From contig SVFQ01000007.1 of NCBI GenBank assembly GCA_015056765.1, positions 62,001 to 126,000 on the forward strand: a stretch of 64,000 nt of DNA. The letters run 5' to 3'. Positions 1-8,401 of the stretch are shown in pieces. The translations under genes and the position numbers were made by a program. The stretch comes from Lachnospiraceae bacterium (lineage in GTDB: Bacteria > Bacillota > Clostridia > Lachnospirales > Lachnospiraceae). The number at the start of each line of letters is the position of its first letter. Within the stretch, counting starts at the first letter, position 1. Below the pieces are notes generated by a model that saw only the letters and a program-made list of their open reading frames with translations, was not told the origin of the DNA and did not search any database.

Positions 1-468
1 GATAAAATAGCATACATTCATCATGATATGGATGATGCGCTGCGAGCCGGCATTCTGACAGAGGAGGATGTGCCGAAGGAAATCGCAGATGTCATCGGAC
101 ATAGCTGTACCGATAGAATGGATTCCTTCATTCACAATATCGTATTCACATCCCAGGGGAAAAACGACATTCTCATGAGCGAGGATGTGGATAAAGCATT
201 CAAAGCAATGCGCCAATTCATGTTTGAACGAGTATATACCAACCCGGTGGCCAAAGCTGAAGAGGGGAAAGCTGAGACACTGGTAGAAATCCTCTATGAT
301 TATTACTTACATCATAAGGACAAGTTGCCGGAGGATTGCCTCGCGCTTCTTGATAAAGGCGAGGAAGTAGAACGGGTGGTATGTGATCATATCAGCGGCA
401 TGACAGATAGATATGCAGTAGCCAAATTTGAGGAAATCTACATTCCTATTGGCTGGAACAAATTGTAA
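1..468 (+). CDS. dgt: dGTPase-like HD phosphohydrolase, C-terminal part
   Basis: This is the C-terminal end of a gene that begins before the window; the reading frame is open from base 1. The visible part starts DKIAYIHHDMDDA, which matches the region after the HD metal site in deoxyguanosine triphosphate triphosphohydrolases, where the second Asp-containing helix contributes to the metal centre. The family cleaves dNTPs to a deoxynucleoside and triphosphate in the cytoplasm. The rest is the helical C-terminal domain. It stops 16 bases before the dnaG start, and in Clostridia a dgt-like gene commonly precedes dnaG and rpoD, which supports the call. The N-terminal HD motif lies outside the window, so catalytic completeness cannot be judged. 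Confidence 0.8.
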   Translation, partial: DKIAYIHHDMDDALRAGILTEEDVPKEIADVIGHSCTDRMDSFIHNIVFTSQGKNDILMSEDVDKAFKAMRQFMFERVYTNPVAKAEEGKAETLVEILYDYYLHHKDKLPEDCLALLDKGEEVERVVCDHISGMTDRYAVAKFEEIYIPIGWNKL

Positions 469-484
469 AAACAAGGGGTCAAAA

Positions 485-2257
485 TTGTATTATCCAGACG
501 AATTAGTGGAAGAAGTCCGGAGCAAGAACGACATTGTAGACGTGGTATCCCGCTATGTGAAATTACAAAAGAAGGGAGCCAACTACTTCGGACTTTGTCC
601 ATTTCATAATGAAAAATCAGGTTCCTTTTCGGTATCCCCATCCAAGCAGATGTACTATTGCTTTGGTTGCGGAGAAGGTGGGAATGTATTTACCTTTTTG
701 CAAAAATACGAGAACTACTCTTTCCCGGAAGCGGTAAAGGCTCTGGCTGATAATGCCGGGGTGAAACTGCCGGAAGTAGAGTATTCTGAAGAAGCAAGAC
801 GCAAAGAAAGTAAGCGTCAAAAGCTTTTAGAAATGAATAAAGAAGCGGCCAAGTATTTCTATTATCAGCTCCGAAATCCCCAAGGGGAAAAGGGCATGGA
901 ATACTTCAAAGGTCGTAAGCTGACAGATGAGACCCTGAATAAATGGGGTCTTGGATACGCCAACAAAACCAGCGATGACTTAGTGAAGTACCTAAGGTCC
1001 AAAGGGTATACGGACGCCATGATTCAGGAAGGCGGTCTTGGAAGCTTTGATGAAAGATATGGCATGCATGATAAATTCTGGAACAGGGTCATGTTTCCGA
1101 TTCAGGATAGCAATCACCGCGTCATCGGCTTTGGCGGACGTGTCATGGGAGATGGAGAACCCAAGTATTTGAACTCTCCGGAGACACCTATCTTCGATAA
1201 AAGTAGGAACCTGTTCGGTCTGAATTTCGCCAGAAGTTCCAGAAAGAACCAGTTCATTTTATGCGAAGGCTATATGGATGTCATCACCATGCACCAGGCA
1301 GGATTTACCCAGGCGGTGGCCAGTCTTGGTACTGCGTTTACGTCAGGACAGGCGAACCTACTTCGAAGATATGCAGACGAAGTGCTGCTGGCCTATGACT
1401 CAGATGGGGCCGGCACAAAAGCAGCACTTAGAGCTATCGGCATCCTGAAAGAAGTGGGACTTACCGGCAAAGTGTTGCATTTTGATCCGTATAAAGACCC
1501 GGATGAGTTCATTAAGAACTTAGGACCTGAGGAGTTTCAAAAGCGCATCGACGAAGCAGAGAATAGCTTCCTATTCGAGATTCGCATGCTGCAAAGAGAC
1601 TATGACCTAAAGGATCCGGAAAGCAAAACAAAATTCTACAGAGAAGTGGCGAAGAAACTTTGCGGCTTCCCTGAAGAAATAGAGCGCAATACCTACATTC
1701 ATGCTTTAGATGAAATCTATCATATGGGCTATGAAGATATGCGTAAATTGGTGGTAAGCTATGCGGCCCAGACGGGATTTGCATCTCCTGTCACCAGACC
1801 AAAGTCCGGTATTCAGAAAAAAACGGATCCGGAAGAAAATGCAAAAGTCGTGCAAAGACGCCTGATTACCTATCTCAACGATAATCCGGCATTATATCAG
1901 AAGGTAAAGAAATACATTACCATAGACGACTTTACGGAACCACTGTATAAGACGGTGGTAGAAAAAATGTTTCCGGCACTGGAGAGTGGTAGTTTTGTAG
2001 CCGCCAGCATGATTTCTGAGTTCCCGGATGAAGAGGAACAAAAGGAAGTGGCAGCCCTTTTTAACACCAGTATCCAGCAAATCGGAGACCAGGAAGAAGA
2101 GTCCAGAGCTTTCCATGACACCATTTATGAGGTGAAGAAAAACAGCTACGAAGTGGCAAAATCTCAGACGGGGTCTGACATCAACGCCTTATCCAAAGTG
2201 CTGGAAGGTAAAAGGCTTTTGGACGAATTATCCAAAACACGGATTACGCTTTCGTAA
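485..2257 (+). CDS. dnaG: DNA primase DnaG
   Basis: DNA primase synthesises RNA primers for lagging-strand replication with DnaB helicase. The N-terminal CHC2 zinc ribbon is clear: C38, H41, C59 and C62 (CPFH ... CFGCG). The catalytic core follows, with the TOPRIM glutamate in LCEGYMDVI and the acidic motif DSDGAG. The length of 590 residues is normal. I chose the TTG at 485 over the upstream ATG at 428 because it sits 4 bases after AAGGGGTC, gives the family N-terminus (YYPDELVEEVRSKNDIVDVVS), and avoids overlap with the dGTPase gene. It lies directly before rpoD, as in the classical macromolecular synthesis operon. Confidence 0.97.
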   Translation: MYYPDELVEEVRSKNDIVDVVSRYVKLQKKGANYFGLCPFHNEKSGSFSVSPSKQMYYCFGCGEGGNVFTFLQKYENYSFPEAVKALADNAGVKLPEVEYSEEARRKESKRQKLLEMNKEAAKYFYYQLRNPQGEKGMEYFKGRKLTDETLNKWGLGYANKTSDDLVKYLRSKGYTDAMIQEGGLGSFDERYGMHDKFWNRVMFPIQDSNHRVIGFGGRVMGDGEPKYLNSPETPIFDKSRNLFGLNFARSSRKNQFILCEGYMDVITMHQAGFTQAVASLGTAFTSGQANLLRRYADEVLLAYDSDGAGTKAALRAIGILKEVGLTGKVLHFDPYKDPDEFIKNLGPEEFQKRIDEAENSFLFEIRMLQRDYDLKDPESKTKFYREVAKKLCGFPEEIERNTYIHALDEIYHMGYEDMRKLVVSYAAQTGFASPVTRPKSGIQKKTDPEENAKVVQRRLITYLNDNPALYQKVKKYITIDDFTEPLYKTVVEKMFPALESGSFVAASMISEFPDEEEQKEVAALFNTSIQQIGDQEEESRAFHDTIYEVKKNSYEVAKSQTGSDINALSKVLEGKRLLDELSKTRITLS

Positions 2258-2331
2258 AGTGCCGTTATTTGGAATCTAAAAAGACATATTTAAGGTGTAA
2301 CAAATAACCCGTTAGAAAAAGAGGAGAGAAT

Positions 2332-3576
2332 ATGAGCTTAGATGAAGCAACACAGGCAAAATTTGAGGAGAAGATGAAAGAACTTCTCACTCTTGCAAAG
2401 AAGAAAAAGAATGTACTGGATTATGCAGATGTTAGCGATGCATTTGCAGAACTGAATCTGGAAGAAGAACAGTTTGACAAAATCTTAGAGACCTTAGATG
2501 AGAAAAACATCGTATGTAATATGGAGTCTTCTATTCCGGATGACGAAGATGAGGATGCAGATGAAGATATCGATATGTCTGATGAAGAAGATATCGATAT
2601 GGAAAACATCGACCTCAGCGTGCCGGATGGTATCAGTATCGAAGACCCTGTACGTATGTACTTAAAGGAAATCGGTAAAGTACCGCTGCTTTCTGCAGAC
2701 GATGAAATCATCTTGGCACAGAAGATGGAAGCAGGTGACAAAGCTGCTGCAGAAATCGACGAGAAGAAAGAAAAACTGGCTTCTGCAAAGGGCAAGACCA
2801 AAGAGAAGTTAGAAAAAGAAATCGAAGAGATGCAGGAAGCTATCGATGCTGGCGATTATGCAAAGCAGAAACTGGCAGAAGCAAACCTTCGTCTTGTAGT
2901 TTCTATTGCAAAACGTTATGTAGGCCGTGGCATGCTGTTTCTGGATTTGATTCAGGAAGGTAACTTAGGTCTTATCAAAGCGGTTGAAAAGTTTGATTAT
3001 ACCAAAGGATATAAGTTCTCCACCTACGCGACATGGTGGATTCGCCAGGCTATTACCCGTGCTATTGCGGACCAGGCTCGTACTATTCGTATCCCGGTAC
3101 ATATGGTAGAAACCATCAACAAACTGATTCGTGTCAGCAGACAGCTTCTGCAGGAACTTGGTAGAGAGCCAAGCCCGGAAGAAATCGCAGCAGAAATGAA
3201 GATGCCTGTAGAGCGTGTTCGTGAAATTCTGAAGATTTCTCAGGAACCTGTTTCTTTAGAGACTCCTATCGGTGAGGAGGAAGATAGCCACTTGGGCGAT
3301 TTTATCCAGGATGAAAATGTGCCGGTACCGAGTGATGCAGCAGCATTTACTTTACTGAAAGAGCAGCTTGTAGAAGTTCTGGATACTTTGACAGACAGAG
3401 AGCAGAAAGTATTGCGTTTACGTTTCGGTCTGGATGACGGTAGAGCACGTACCTTGGAAGAAGTAGGTAAAGAGTTCAATGTCACTCGTGAACGTATTAG
3501 ACAGATTGAAGCAAAAGCACTGCGTAAATTGCGTCATCCTAGCAGAAGTCGCAAGCTAAAAGATTACTTGGATTAA
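2332..3576 (+). CDS. rpoD: Primary RNA polymerase sigma factor RpoD (sigma-70/SigA)
   Basis: This is the housekeeping sigma factor that directs core RNA polymerase to -35/-10 promoters. Visible parts are region 1.2 ([16 protein letters not shown]), the highly conserved region 2 ([35 protein letters not shown]), region 3 and region 4.2 ([20 protein letters not shown]). The 414-residue length is typical of Firmicutes and shorter than proteobacterial RpoD. Between about residues 65 and 105 there is a very acidic Asp/Glu run, and before region 2 a charged helical insert (about residues 135-180). RBS GAGGAGAG precedes the ATG. Many promoters predicted in this window fit its TTGACA-17-TATAAT consensus. 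Confidence 0.98.
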   Translation: MSLDEATQAKFEEKMKELLTLAKKKKNVLDYADVSDAFAELNLEEEQFDKILETLDEKNIVCNMESSIPDDEDEDADEDIDMSDEEDIDMENIDLSVPDGISIEDPVRMYLKEIGKVPLLSADDEIILAQKMEAGDKAAAEIDEKKEKLASAKGKTKEKLEKEIEEMQEAIDAGDYAKQKLAEANLRLVVSIAKRYVGRGMLFLDLIQEGNLGLIKAVEKFDYTKGYKFSTYATWWIRQAITRAIADQARTIRIPVHMVETINKLIRVSRQLLQELGREPSPEEIAAEMKMPVERVREILKISQEPVSLETPIGEEEDSHLGDFIQDENVPVPSDAAAFTLLKEQLVEVLDTLTDREQKVLRLRFGLDDGRARTLEEVGKEFNVTRERIRQIEAKALRKLRHPSRSRKLKDYLD

Positions 3577-3617
3577 TCGTGGCAGTTGGATTTTAGGCGG
3601 GGGAGCTTACACAACAT

Positions 3618-4439
3618 ATGGAATTATCAAAAAGAATGCTTATGGTGGCAGACCTGGTGCCGGCAAACTCTGTTTGTCTGGATATGGGTTGCGACCATGG
3701 ATTTGTAGCCATTCACTTGGTGCAAAAGGGGATTTGCCCAAAGGTACTGGCTACGGACTTACGAGAAGGGCCCTTATCGGCAGCGAAAGAGCACGTGGAG
3801 GCCATGGGCCTGACAGATCGGATTGAACTAAGATTGTCAGATGGCTTGCAGAATGTACAAAAGGGCGAAGTGGACGGTATGATAGCAGCGGGCATGGGTG
3901 GCAAACTCATGATTCGTGTGCTGGAAGAAGAAATGGAAAAAGTCCACAACATGACCTATTTAGTATTGCAGCCACAGTCCGATATACCGGAAGTAAGGAC
4001 CTTTCTTCGACAGAATGGCTTCCAGATTCAGATGGAAGATATGACCTATGAAGATGGTAAATACTACTTTGCTATTTTGGCTAAAGTGTCTTCTAGGGAG
4101 CAAATGTACTACGATGCGTTGTTTGACCGTATGGAAGAACAGTATTTCCTGCATGCCCTGGATGTGGCAGAAGGAAAGGCTGAGCATGAGTGGGAAGGTG
4201 CCATGATTCCTTCCAGAGAAGAAATCAGAGAGAAAGCCTATCTATTAGGGGATGCTTTTGGGGCAGCCCTCATTTTAGAGCATCATGACCTGTTGCCATC
4301 CTATCTGAACTGGAGAGATGGTATCGAAGAAGAAATCTTAGAGAAGCTTCCTGATAGTGAGGAATGTACCCTTAGAAAGCAGGAAGTATTACAGACCAGA
4401 CAACTCATCAATCTGGCGATGAAAATCTATAATAGTTAA
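3618..4439 (+). CDS. trmK: tRNA (adenine(22)-N(1))-methyltransferase TrmK
   Basis: The protein is a SAM-dependent class I methyltransferase. The glycine-rich SAM loop is seen as CLDMGCDHGFVAIHL near residue 20, and the AAGMGGKLM segment near residue 95 matches the TrmK/YqfN family, which methylates N1 of A22 in bacterial tRNAs. The length of 273 residues, slightly over the Bacillus protein, and the position between rpoD and a Nif3-family gene are the usual Firmicutes arrangement. An RBS-like GGGGGAG lies about 12 bases upstream of the ATG. No other role is suggested by the context. Confidence 0.93.
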   Translation: MELSKRMLMVADLVPANSVCLDMGCDHGFVAIHLVQKGICPKVLATDLREGPLSAAKEHVEAMGLTDRIELRLSDGLQNVQKGEVDGMIAAGMGGKLMIRVLEEEMEKVHNMTYLVLQPQSDIPEVRTFLRQNGFQIQMEDMTYEDGKYYFAILAKVSSREQMYYDALFDRMEEQYFLHALDVAEGKAEHEWEGAMIPSREEIREKAYLLGDAFGAALILEHHDLLPSYLNWRDGIEEEILEKLPDSEECTLRKQEVLQTRQLINLAMKIYNS

Positions 4440-4494
4440 CCAAACGAGCATAAGAGAAACACCAGTCTAGAAACACCTTTGAATGGAGCCGAAT

Positions 4495-5277
4495 ATGAAC
4501 TGTGGACAGATTTGTGAACGTTTAGAAGAAGCATCACCGAAAAGCTTTGCGGAATCCTGGGACAATGTGGGACTTCTGTGTGGACGGCCGGAAAAGGAAG
4601 TCCATCGTATCTACATCGCTGTAGATGCCACAGGGGAAGTGATTGAAGATGCCATTGCAAAACATGCGGATATGCTGATTACGCATCATCCTTTGATTTT
4701 TAAGCCTTTAAAGCAGGTGGAAGGAACCCATTTTGTGGGTAATCGTGTTTTAGCCCTGGCAGAGCATGGAATCGCTTATTATGCCATGCATACCAACTTT
4801 GATGTCATGGGTATGGCGGATGCAGTAGCAGACGAATTGGCACTACGGGATCGAAAGGTTCTTTCTGTCACCTATGAGGATGATATATCAAAAGAAGGCA
4901 TCGGCCGTGTGGGTGCATTGCCTAGACAGATGACTCTGAGAGAGTGTGCAGAATACGTAAAAAGCAAGTGCAATGTGGACTACGTGAAGGTGTTTGGAAA
5001 GCCTGATACTGCAATCATTATGGCAGCAGTATCTCCCGGGTCCGGAAAAGATATGGTAGACGATGCCATAAGACATGGCGCAGACGTGCTCATTACAGGC
5101 GACATCGACCATCATACAGGGTTAGACGCCTTGGAACAGGACCTGGCTATCATCGATGCCGGTCATTATGGACTTGAAAAAGTATTCGTACCATACATGG
5201 TAGAATATATCAAAAGAAATATACCGGGATGTGAGTGTATCACAGCACCGGAGCAAAACCCGTTTTGGATTGTGTAG
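4495..5277 (+). CDS. Nif3-like dinuclear metal centre protein (YqfO family)
   Basis: This belongs to the NIF3/DUF34 family, often annotated GTP cyclohydrolase 1 type 2 homologue. Metal-binding motifs are visible: THHPLIF, with a His pair, about residue 60; HTNFD about residue 100; and a C-terminal GHYGLEKV with His and Glu. The start at 4495 is preferred over the in-frame ATG at 4483 because GGAG lies 7 bases before it and the product then starts MNCGQICERLEE, as in homologues. The true physiological reaction of the family is uncertain. It sits directly after trmK, the conserved partner in Firmicutes. Confidence 0.9.
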   Translation: MNCGQICERLEEASPKSFAESWDNVGLLCGRPEKEVHRIYIAVDATGEVIEDAIAKHADMLITHHPLIFKPLKQVEGTHFVGNRVLALAEHGIAYYAMHTNFDVMGMADAVADELALRDRKVLSVTYEDDISKEGIGRVGALPRQMTLRECAEYVKSKCNVDYVKVFGKPDTAIIMAAVSPGSGKDMVDDAIRHGADVLITGDIDHHTGLDALEQDLAIIDAGHYGLEKVFVPYMVEYIKRNIPGCECITAPEQNPFWIV

Positions 5278-5304
5278 TAGGGCTTTGCAAGAAAGGGGAC
5301 CAAC

Positions 5305-6957
5305 ATGAAAGTAACAGTTTTAGGCAATCAGGTAGAAGTTGCTGAGGGTACTACATATGAGACCTTGGCACAGGATTATCAAGACAGATACGATAGTGAA
5401 ATCGCACTTGTCCTGGTAAATGGCAAAATCAAAGAACTGTATCATAAAGTAAAAGATGGCACGTCCATTGAATTCTTGACTTTAAAGGATTCTGCGGGAC
5501 ACAAATCCTATGTCCGCACTCTGACCATGCTCTTTATCAAAGCCGCCAGAGATGTGGTACCGGCAGAGAAAGCATTTCAGTTAAAGACAGAGTTTGCACT
5601 GGGCGCAGGATACTATTTCTCTGTAAAGGGAGCCCTTACAGCTACCAAGGAGAATGCGGAGAAGATTTCTGCCCGTATGAAAGAACTGGTGGCAGCAGAG
5701 CTACCATTTACAAAGAAAAGCTACCCTATGGCAGAAGCCATCTCCTTGATGAAAAAGGAAAACATGGAAGACAAGGTGAAACTGTTCCGCTTCCGTAGAG
5801 ATTCCAACGTGAATCTGTATTGCCTGGGTGACTTCTATGACTATTACTATGGCTATATGTTGCCAAATACCAAATATGCGAAATACTTCCAGCTTGACCA
5901 GTATCAGGAAGGCTTTTTGCTGACCCTGCCACAGCGCCAGACCCCGGATAAAGTAGAGCCGGAGAAGCATATGGATAAGCTGTACAAGACCATGCATGAT
6001 ACCGATTTGTGGGCCAGACATATAGGAATCGAAGACGTAGGGGATCTGAATGAAGCCATCTGTTCTCGTGGTATCAGCGATATTATTTTGGTGCAGGAAG
6101 CAGAGCAGGAGCGTAAAATCGGTGAGATTGCCAGAACAATCGCTGAGAAAGGCACTGTGAAATTCGTATTGGTAGCAGGCCCAAGCTCCTCCGGTAAAAC
6201 CAGCTTCGCCAACAGACTTTGCATCCAGCTTCGTTCTGTAGGAAAGAATCCACACCTTTTAAGCATGGATAATTATTTCTGCAATCGTGAGGATACCCCT
6301 AGGGATGAAAACGGCGACTATGACTTTGAGTGCGTGGAAGCTTTGGACTTGAAGCTTTTTAACGACGATATGAATAAGCTCTTAAGGGGCGAAGAAATCA
6401 AGATGCCTACTTTCAACTTTACCAATGGTAAAAGAGAGTACCACGGGGAGACCCAGCAGCTTAGAGAAGATGATGTGCTGGTGATGGAAGGCATCCATGG
6501 CCTGAATCCGAAACTGACGGCCAGCATCCCAAATGAAAGCAAATTCAAAATCTACATTTCAGCGTTAACTACTTTGAATGTAGATGCCCATAACCGTATC
6601 ACCACCACAGATACCCGTCTGATCCGTCGTATGGTAAGAGATGCCAGAACTCGTGGCACCGGTGCCCAGCGTACCATTCAGATGTGGCCTTCTGTTCGAA
6701 AAGGTGAGGAACGCAATATCTTCCCGTATCAGGAAGAAGCAGATGTGATGTTTAATTCCGCATTGATTTATGAACTTGCTGTTTTGAAAATCTATGCAGA
6801 ACCTTTACTTTTCGGTATCCCGGATGATGTACCGGAGTATTTGGAAGCCAAGAGACTTTTGAAGTTCTTAAATTACTTCCTGCCTATGGACTCCACAGCA
6901 TTACCGAATAACTCTCTTTGCAGAGAGTTCGTTGGAGGCAGCTGTTTTAAAGTCTGA
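5305..6957 (+). CDS. Nucleoside (uridine-type) kinase with N-terminal TGS-like and threonyl-tRNA synthetase-like segments
   Basis: Residues 1 to about 60 resemble a TGS domain (ubiquitin-like fold, VNGKIKELYHKVKDGTSIEF). The next about 200 residues resemble the second additional domain of threonyl-tRNA synthetase. From about residue 290 there is a phosphoribulokinase/uridine kinase P-loop domain (VLVAGPSSSGKTSFANRL) with LLSMDNYF and VMEGIHGLNP motifs. The predicted reaction is ATP-dependent phosphorylation of a nucleoside such as uridine. This fused architecture, about 550 residues, is common in Clostridia and is not a local rearrangement. RBS GAAAGGGG precedes the ATG. The substrate is inferred only. 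Confidence 0.87.
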   Translation: MKVTVLGNQVEVAEGTTYETLAQDYQDRYDSEIALVLVNGKIKELYHKVKDGTSIEFLTLKDSAGHKSYVRTLTMLFIKAARDVVPAEKAFQLKTEFALGAGYYFSVKGALTATKENAEKISARMKELVAAELPFTKKSYPMAEAISLMKKENMEDKVKLFRFRRDSNVNLYCLGDFYDYYYGYMLPNTKYAKYFQLDQYQEGFLLTLPQRQTPDKVEPEKHMDKLYKTMHDTDLWARHIGIEDVGDLNEAICSRGISDIILVQEAEQERKIGEIARTIAEKGTVKFVLVAGPSSSGKTSFANRLCIQLRSVGKNPHLLSMDNYFCNREDTPRDENGDYDFECVEALDLKLFNDDMNKLLRGEEIKMPTFNFTNGKREYHGETQQLREDDVLVMEGIHGLNPKLTASIPNESKFKIYISALTTLNVDAHNRITTTDTRLIRRMVRDARTRGTGAQRTIQMWPSVRKGEERNIFPYQEEADVMFNSALIYELAVLKIYAEPLLFGIPDDVPEYLEAKRLLKFLNYFLPMDSTALPNNSLCREFVGGSCFKV

Positions 6958-6958
6958 T

Positions 6959-6987
6959 TTGAAGAATTCACCAAAGTGTGATATGAT
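6959..6987 (+). promoter_or_regulatory. Predicted sigma-A promoter of rnpB
   Basis: TTGAAG (6959-6964), a 17-base spacer and TATGAT (6982-6987). The -35 begins just after the stop codon of the nucleoside kinase gene, and the expected start near 6994-7012 leads straight into the RNase P RNA. Confidence 0.7.
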
Positions 6988-7010
6988 AGCAAAGTTTCTT
7001 CCTTTTCTTT

Positions 7011-7352
7011 CTGCCCACCTAGGAAAAATGATCGCGGCTGGCTTTGGCCAGGTGAGGAAAGTCCGGGCTTCATAGGGCAGGATGCCGGATAACGTCCGGT
7101 GGAGGTAACTCTAAGGAAAGTGCAACAGAAATATACCGCCCAGCAATGGGTAAGGGTGGAAAGGCAGTGTAAGAGACTACCGTCCGGCTGGTAACAGGCG
7201 GAGCCATGTAAACCCCATCCGAAGCAAGACCAAATAGAGGACGATAGATTTGCCCGATCTGTCTTCAGGTAGGTCGCTTGAGGCTATTGGTAACAGTAGT
7301 CCTAGATAGATGATCATTCTCGACATAACCCGGCTTAGTGACTAGATGGGTG
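7011..7352 (+). ncRNA. rnpB: RNase P RNA (bacterial class A-like)
   Basis: This is the catalytic RNA that removes 5' leaders from tRNA precursors. Universally conserved blocks are present: GAGGAAAGTCCGGGCT with CATAGGGCAGG near 7054-7081, GTAACAGGCGG (P10-P12 region), AGATGATCATTCT near 7309-7320 and ATAACCCGGCTTA near 7325-7336. Helix P1 can be drawn between 7014-7022 (CCCACCTAG) and 7342-7350 (CTAGATGGG) with one mismatch, which sets the ends. The overall length, about 340 bases, is normal. No terminator is seen after it: the next ribosome binding site starts within about 10 bases. Confidence 0.95.
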
Positions 7353-7370
7353 GAAAGAAGAGGAAGAAAC

Positions 7371-8117
7371 ATGAAAGATAAGAAAAAAATCTTTCTAATC
7401 ATAGGGATAACAGTAATGGCGTTGATAGGAATCAGCGCCATTTTCTCGTGGAAAAAATCCGGAAATGAAGCACCTGAGGCGGAAGTGTTACCGGTAATAT
7501 CGGAAAGTTGCAAGAACAGCATTGTACAAATCCAGACGGAACAATTCTGGGGAAGCGGGTTTATCTACCGGGTGACAGACACCGAGATATGGGTACTAAC
7601 CAATCGCCATGTGGTGGAAACTGCAGAGACCTGCGATGTGGTTTTTGCTAAGGGATTCTATTATGAGGGCGCAGTAGAAAGGCTCTATGAGGACCATGAT
7701 TTAGCCCTTATCACTGTAGAAAGGGCGGATATGGATTCGGAAGATCTGGAAACCGTAAAGCCTATTGAGGCTCTTGCGTCTCAGGATGAATTGGAAATTG
7801 GAGATAGACTTTATCTATATGGTTCTGCAGCTTACCCCGGGTCTCATTATTATGGCGCCCAGCTTTTGGATGTGGAAATAGAGGTTCCGGAGATGGGGGA
7901 TAGCTTTCTGGTGGGCATGCTCAATGAAGACCAGGAGTGGAGTCTTATAGAAAACGGCTCAGAAAAGACTGCAAAGCTGGAGGATGGCTTATCCGGAAGC
8001 CCTGTCTTTGAAGAACATGGAAGGTTGGTAGGAATCCTTGCCGGCGGAAACGATAAAACTTTCGTTGCGGTACCGGTATGGCATATTACCGCAGAAAACG
8101 GGCTTTCCGAAGACTAA
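7371..8117 (+). CDS. Membrane-anchored trypsin-like serine protease domain protein
   Basis: After a Lys-rich start (MKDKKK) there is one hydrophobic segment (about residues 6-25), likely an uncleaved anchor leaving the rest outside. A trypsin-2-like fold can be traced: His in TNRHVVE (about residue 78), Asp in HDLALI (about residue 110) and Ser in LSGSPVF (about residue 210). No PDZ domain is present, unlike HtrA/DegP. The start at 7371 follows AAGAGGAAG by a good distance; the in-frame ATG at 7338... lies inside rnpB and is rejected. Substrate is unknown. The gene starts 19 bases after the RNase P RNA and may depend on read-through from it. Confidence 0.75.
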   Translation: MKDKKKIFLIIGITVMALIGISAIFSWKKSGNEAPEAEVLPVISESCKNSIVQIQTEQFWGSGFIYRVTDTEIWVLTNRHVVETAETCDVVFAKGFYYEGAVERLYEDHDLALITVERADMDSEDLETVKPIEALASQDELEIGDRLYLYGSAAYPGSHYYGAQLLDVEIEVPEMGDSFLVGMLNEDQEWSLIENGSEKTAKLEDGLSGSPVFEEHGRLVGILAGGNDKTFVAVPVWHITAENGLSED

Positions 8118-8140
8118 AAACCTTGTAAAATAAGCAAAAT

Positions 8141-8220
8141 AACCGGTTGCGCAAATGGCGTTACCGGTATTTTTGTAGTCGTTTCCGGAAACATTACCGG
8201 AAACAATACCGTTGTGCAAA
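8141..8220. promoter_or_regulatory. Cluster of palindromic operator-like motifs upstream of the sugar-binding protein gene
   Basis: AACCGGTTGCGCAA (8141-8154) closely matches the operator at 8302-8317. A diverged copy, ATACCGTTGTGCAAA, is at 8206-8220. Between them lies a perfect palindrome GTTTCCGGAAAC (8181-8192) followed by ATTACCGGAAAC (8193-8204). The cluster lies 45-150 bases upstream of the predicted start of transcription, as auxiliary operators or an activator site would. Confidence 0.5.
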
Positions 8221-8261
8221 ATTACCAAAAATAGATAATTATAATTGTAAAAACTGTTTGA

Positions 8262-8317
8262 TTGACACAAAAGGAAAATCAGCCTAAACTGAAATTGTGA
8301 GCAACCGATTGCGCAAC
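8262..8317 (+). promoter_or_regulatory. Promoter with overlapping LacI-type operator for the GH35 transport operon
   Basis: TTGACA (8262-8267), 17-base spacer, TAAACT (8285-8290). The operator-like CAACCGATTGCGCAAC (8302-8317) starts about five bases after the expected transcription start, the usual place for repression. The related motif at 8141-8154 is about 160 bases upstream. The LacI-family regulator encoded at 12073-13068 in the same operon is the obvious candidate binder. Confidence 0.65.
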
Positions 8318-8401
8318 AAGAGGTGCTCACGAGAGAAACTTTTGAATGCCCATAGGGGCAGTGTTAAACGGGGAAGTTTGACACGGAAATGGAGGAAAAA
8401 A

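Noticed and set aside
428-484. Extended N-terminus of DnaG from the ATG at 428
   Set aside because: It would overlap the dGTPase gene and has no RBS; TTG at 485 gives the family start.
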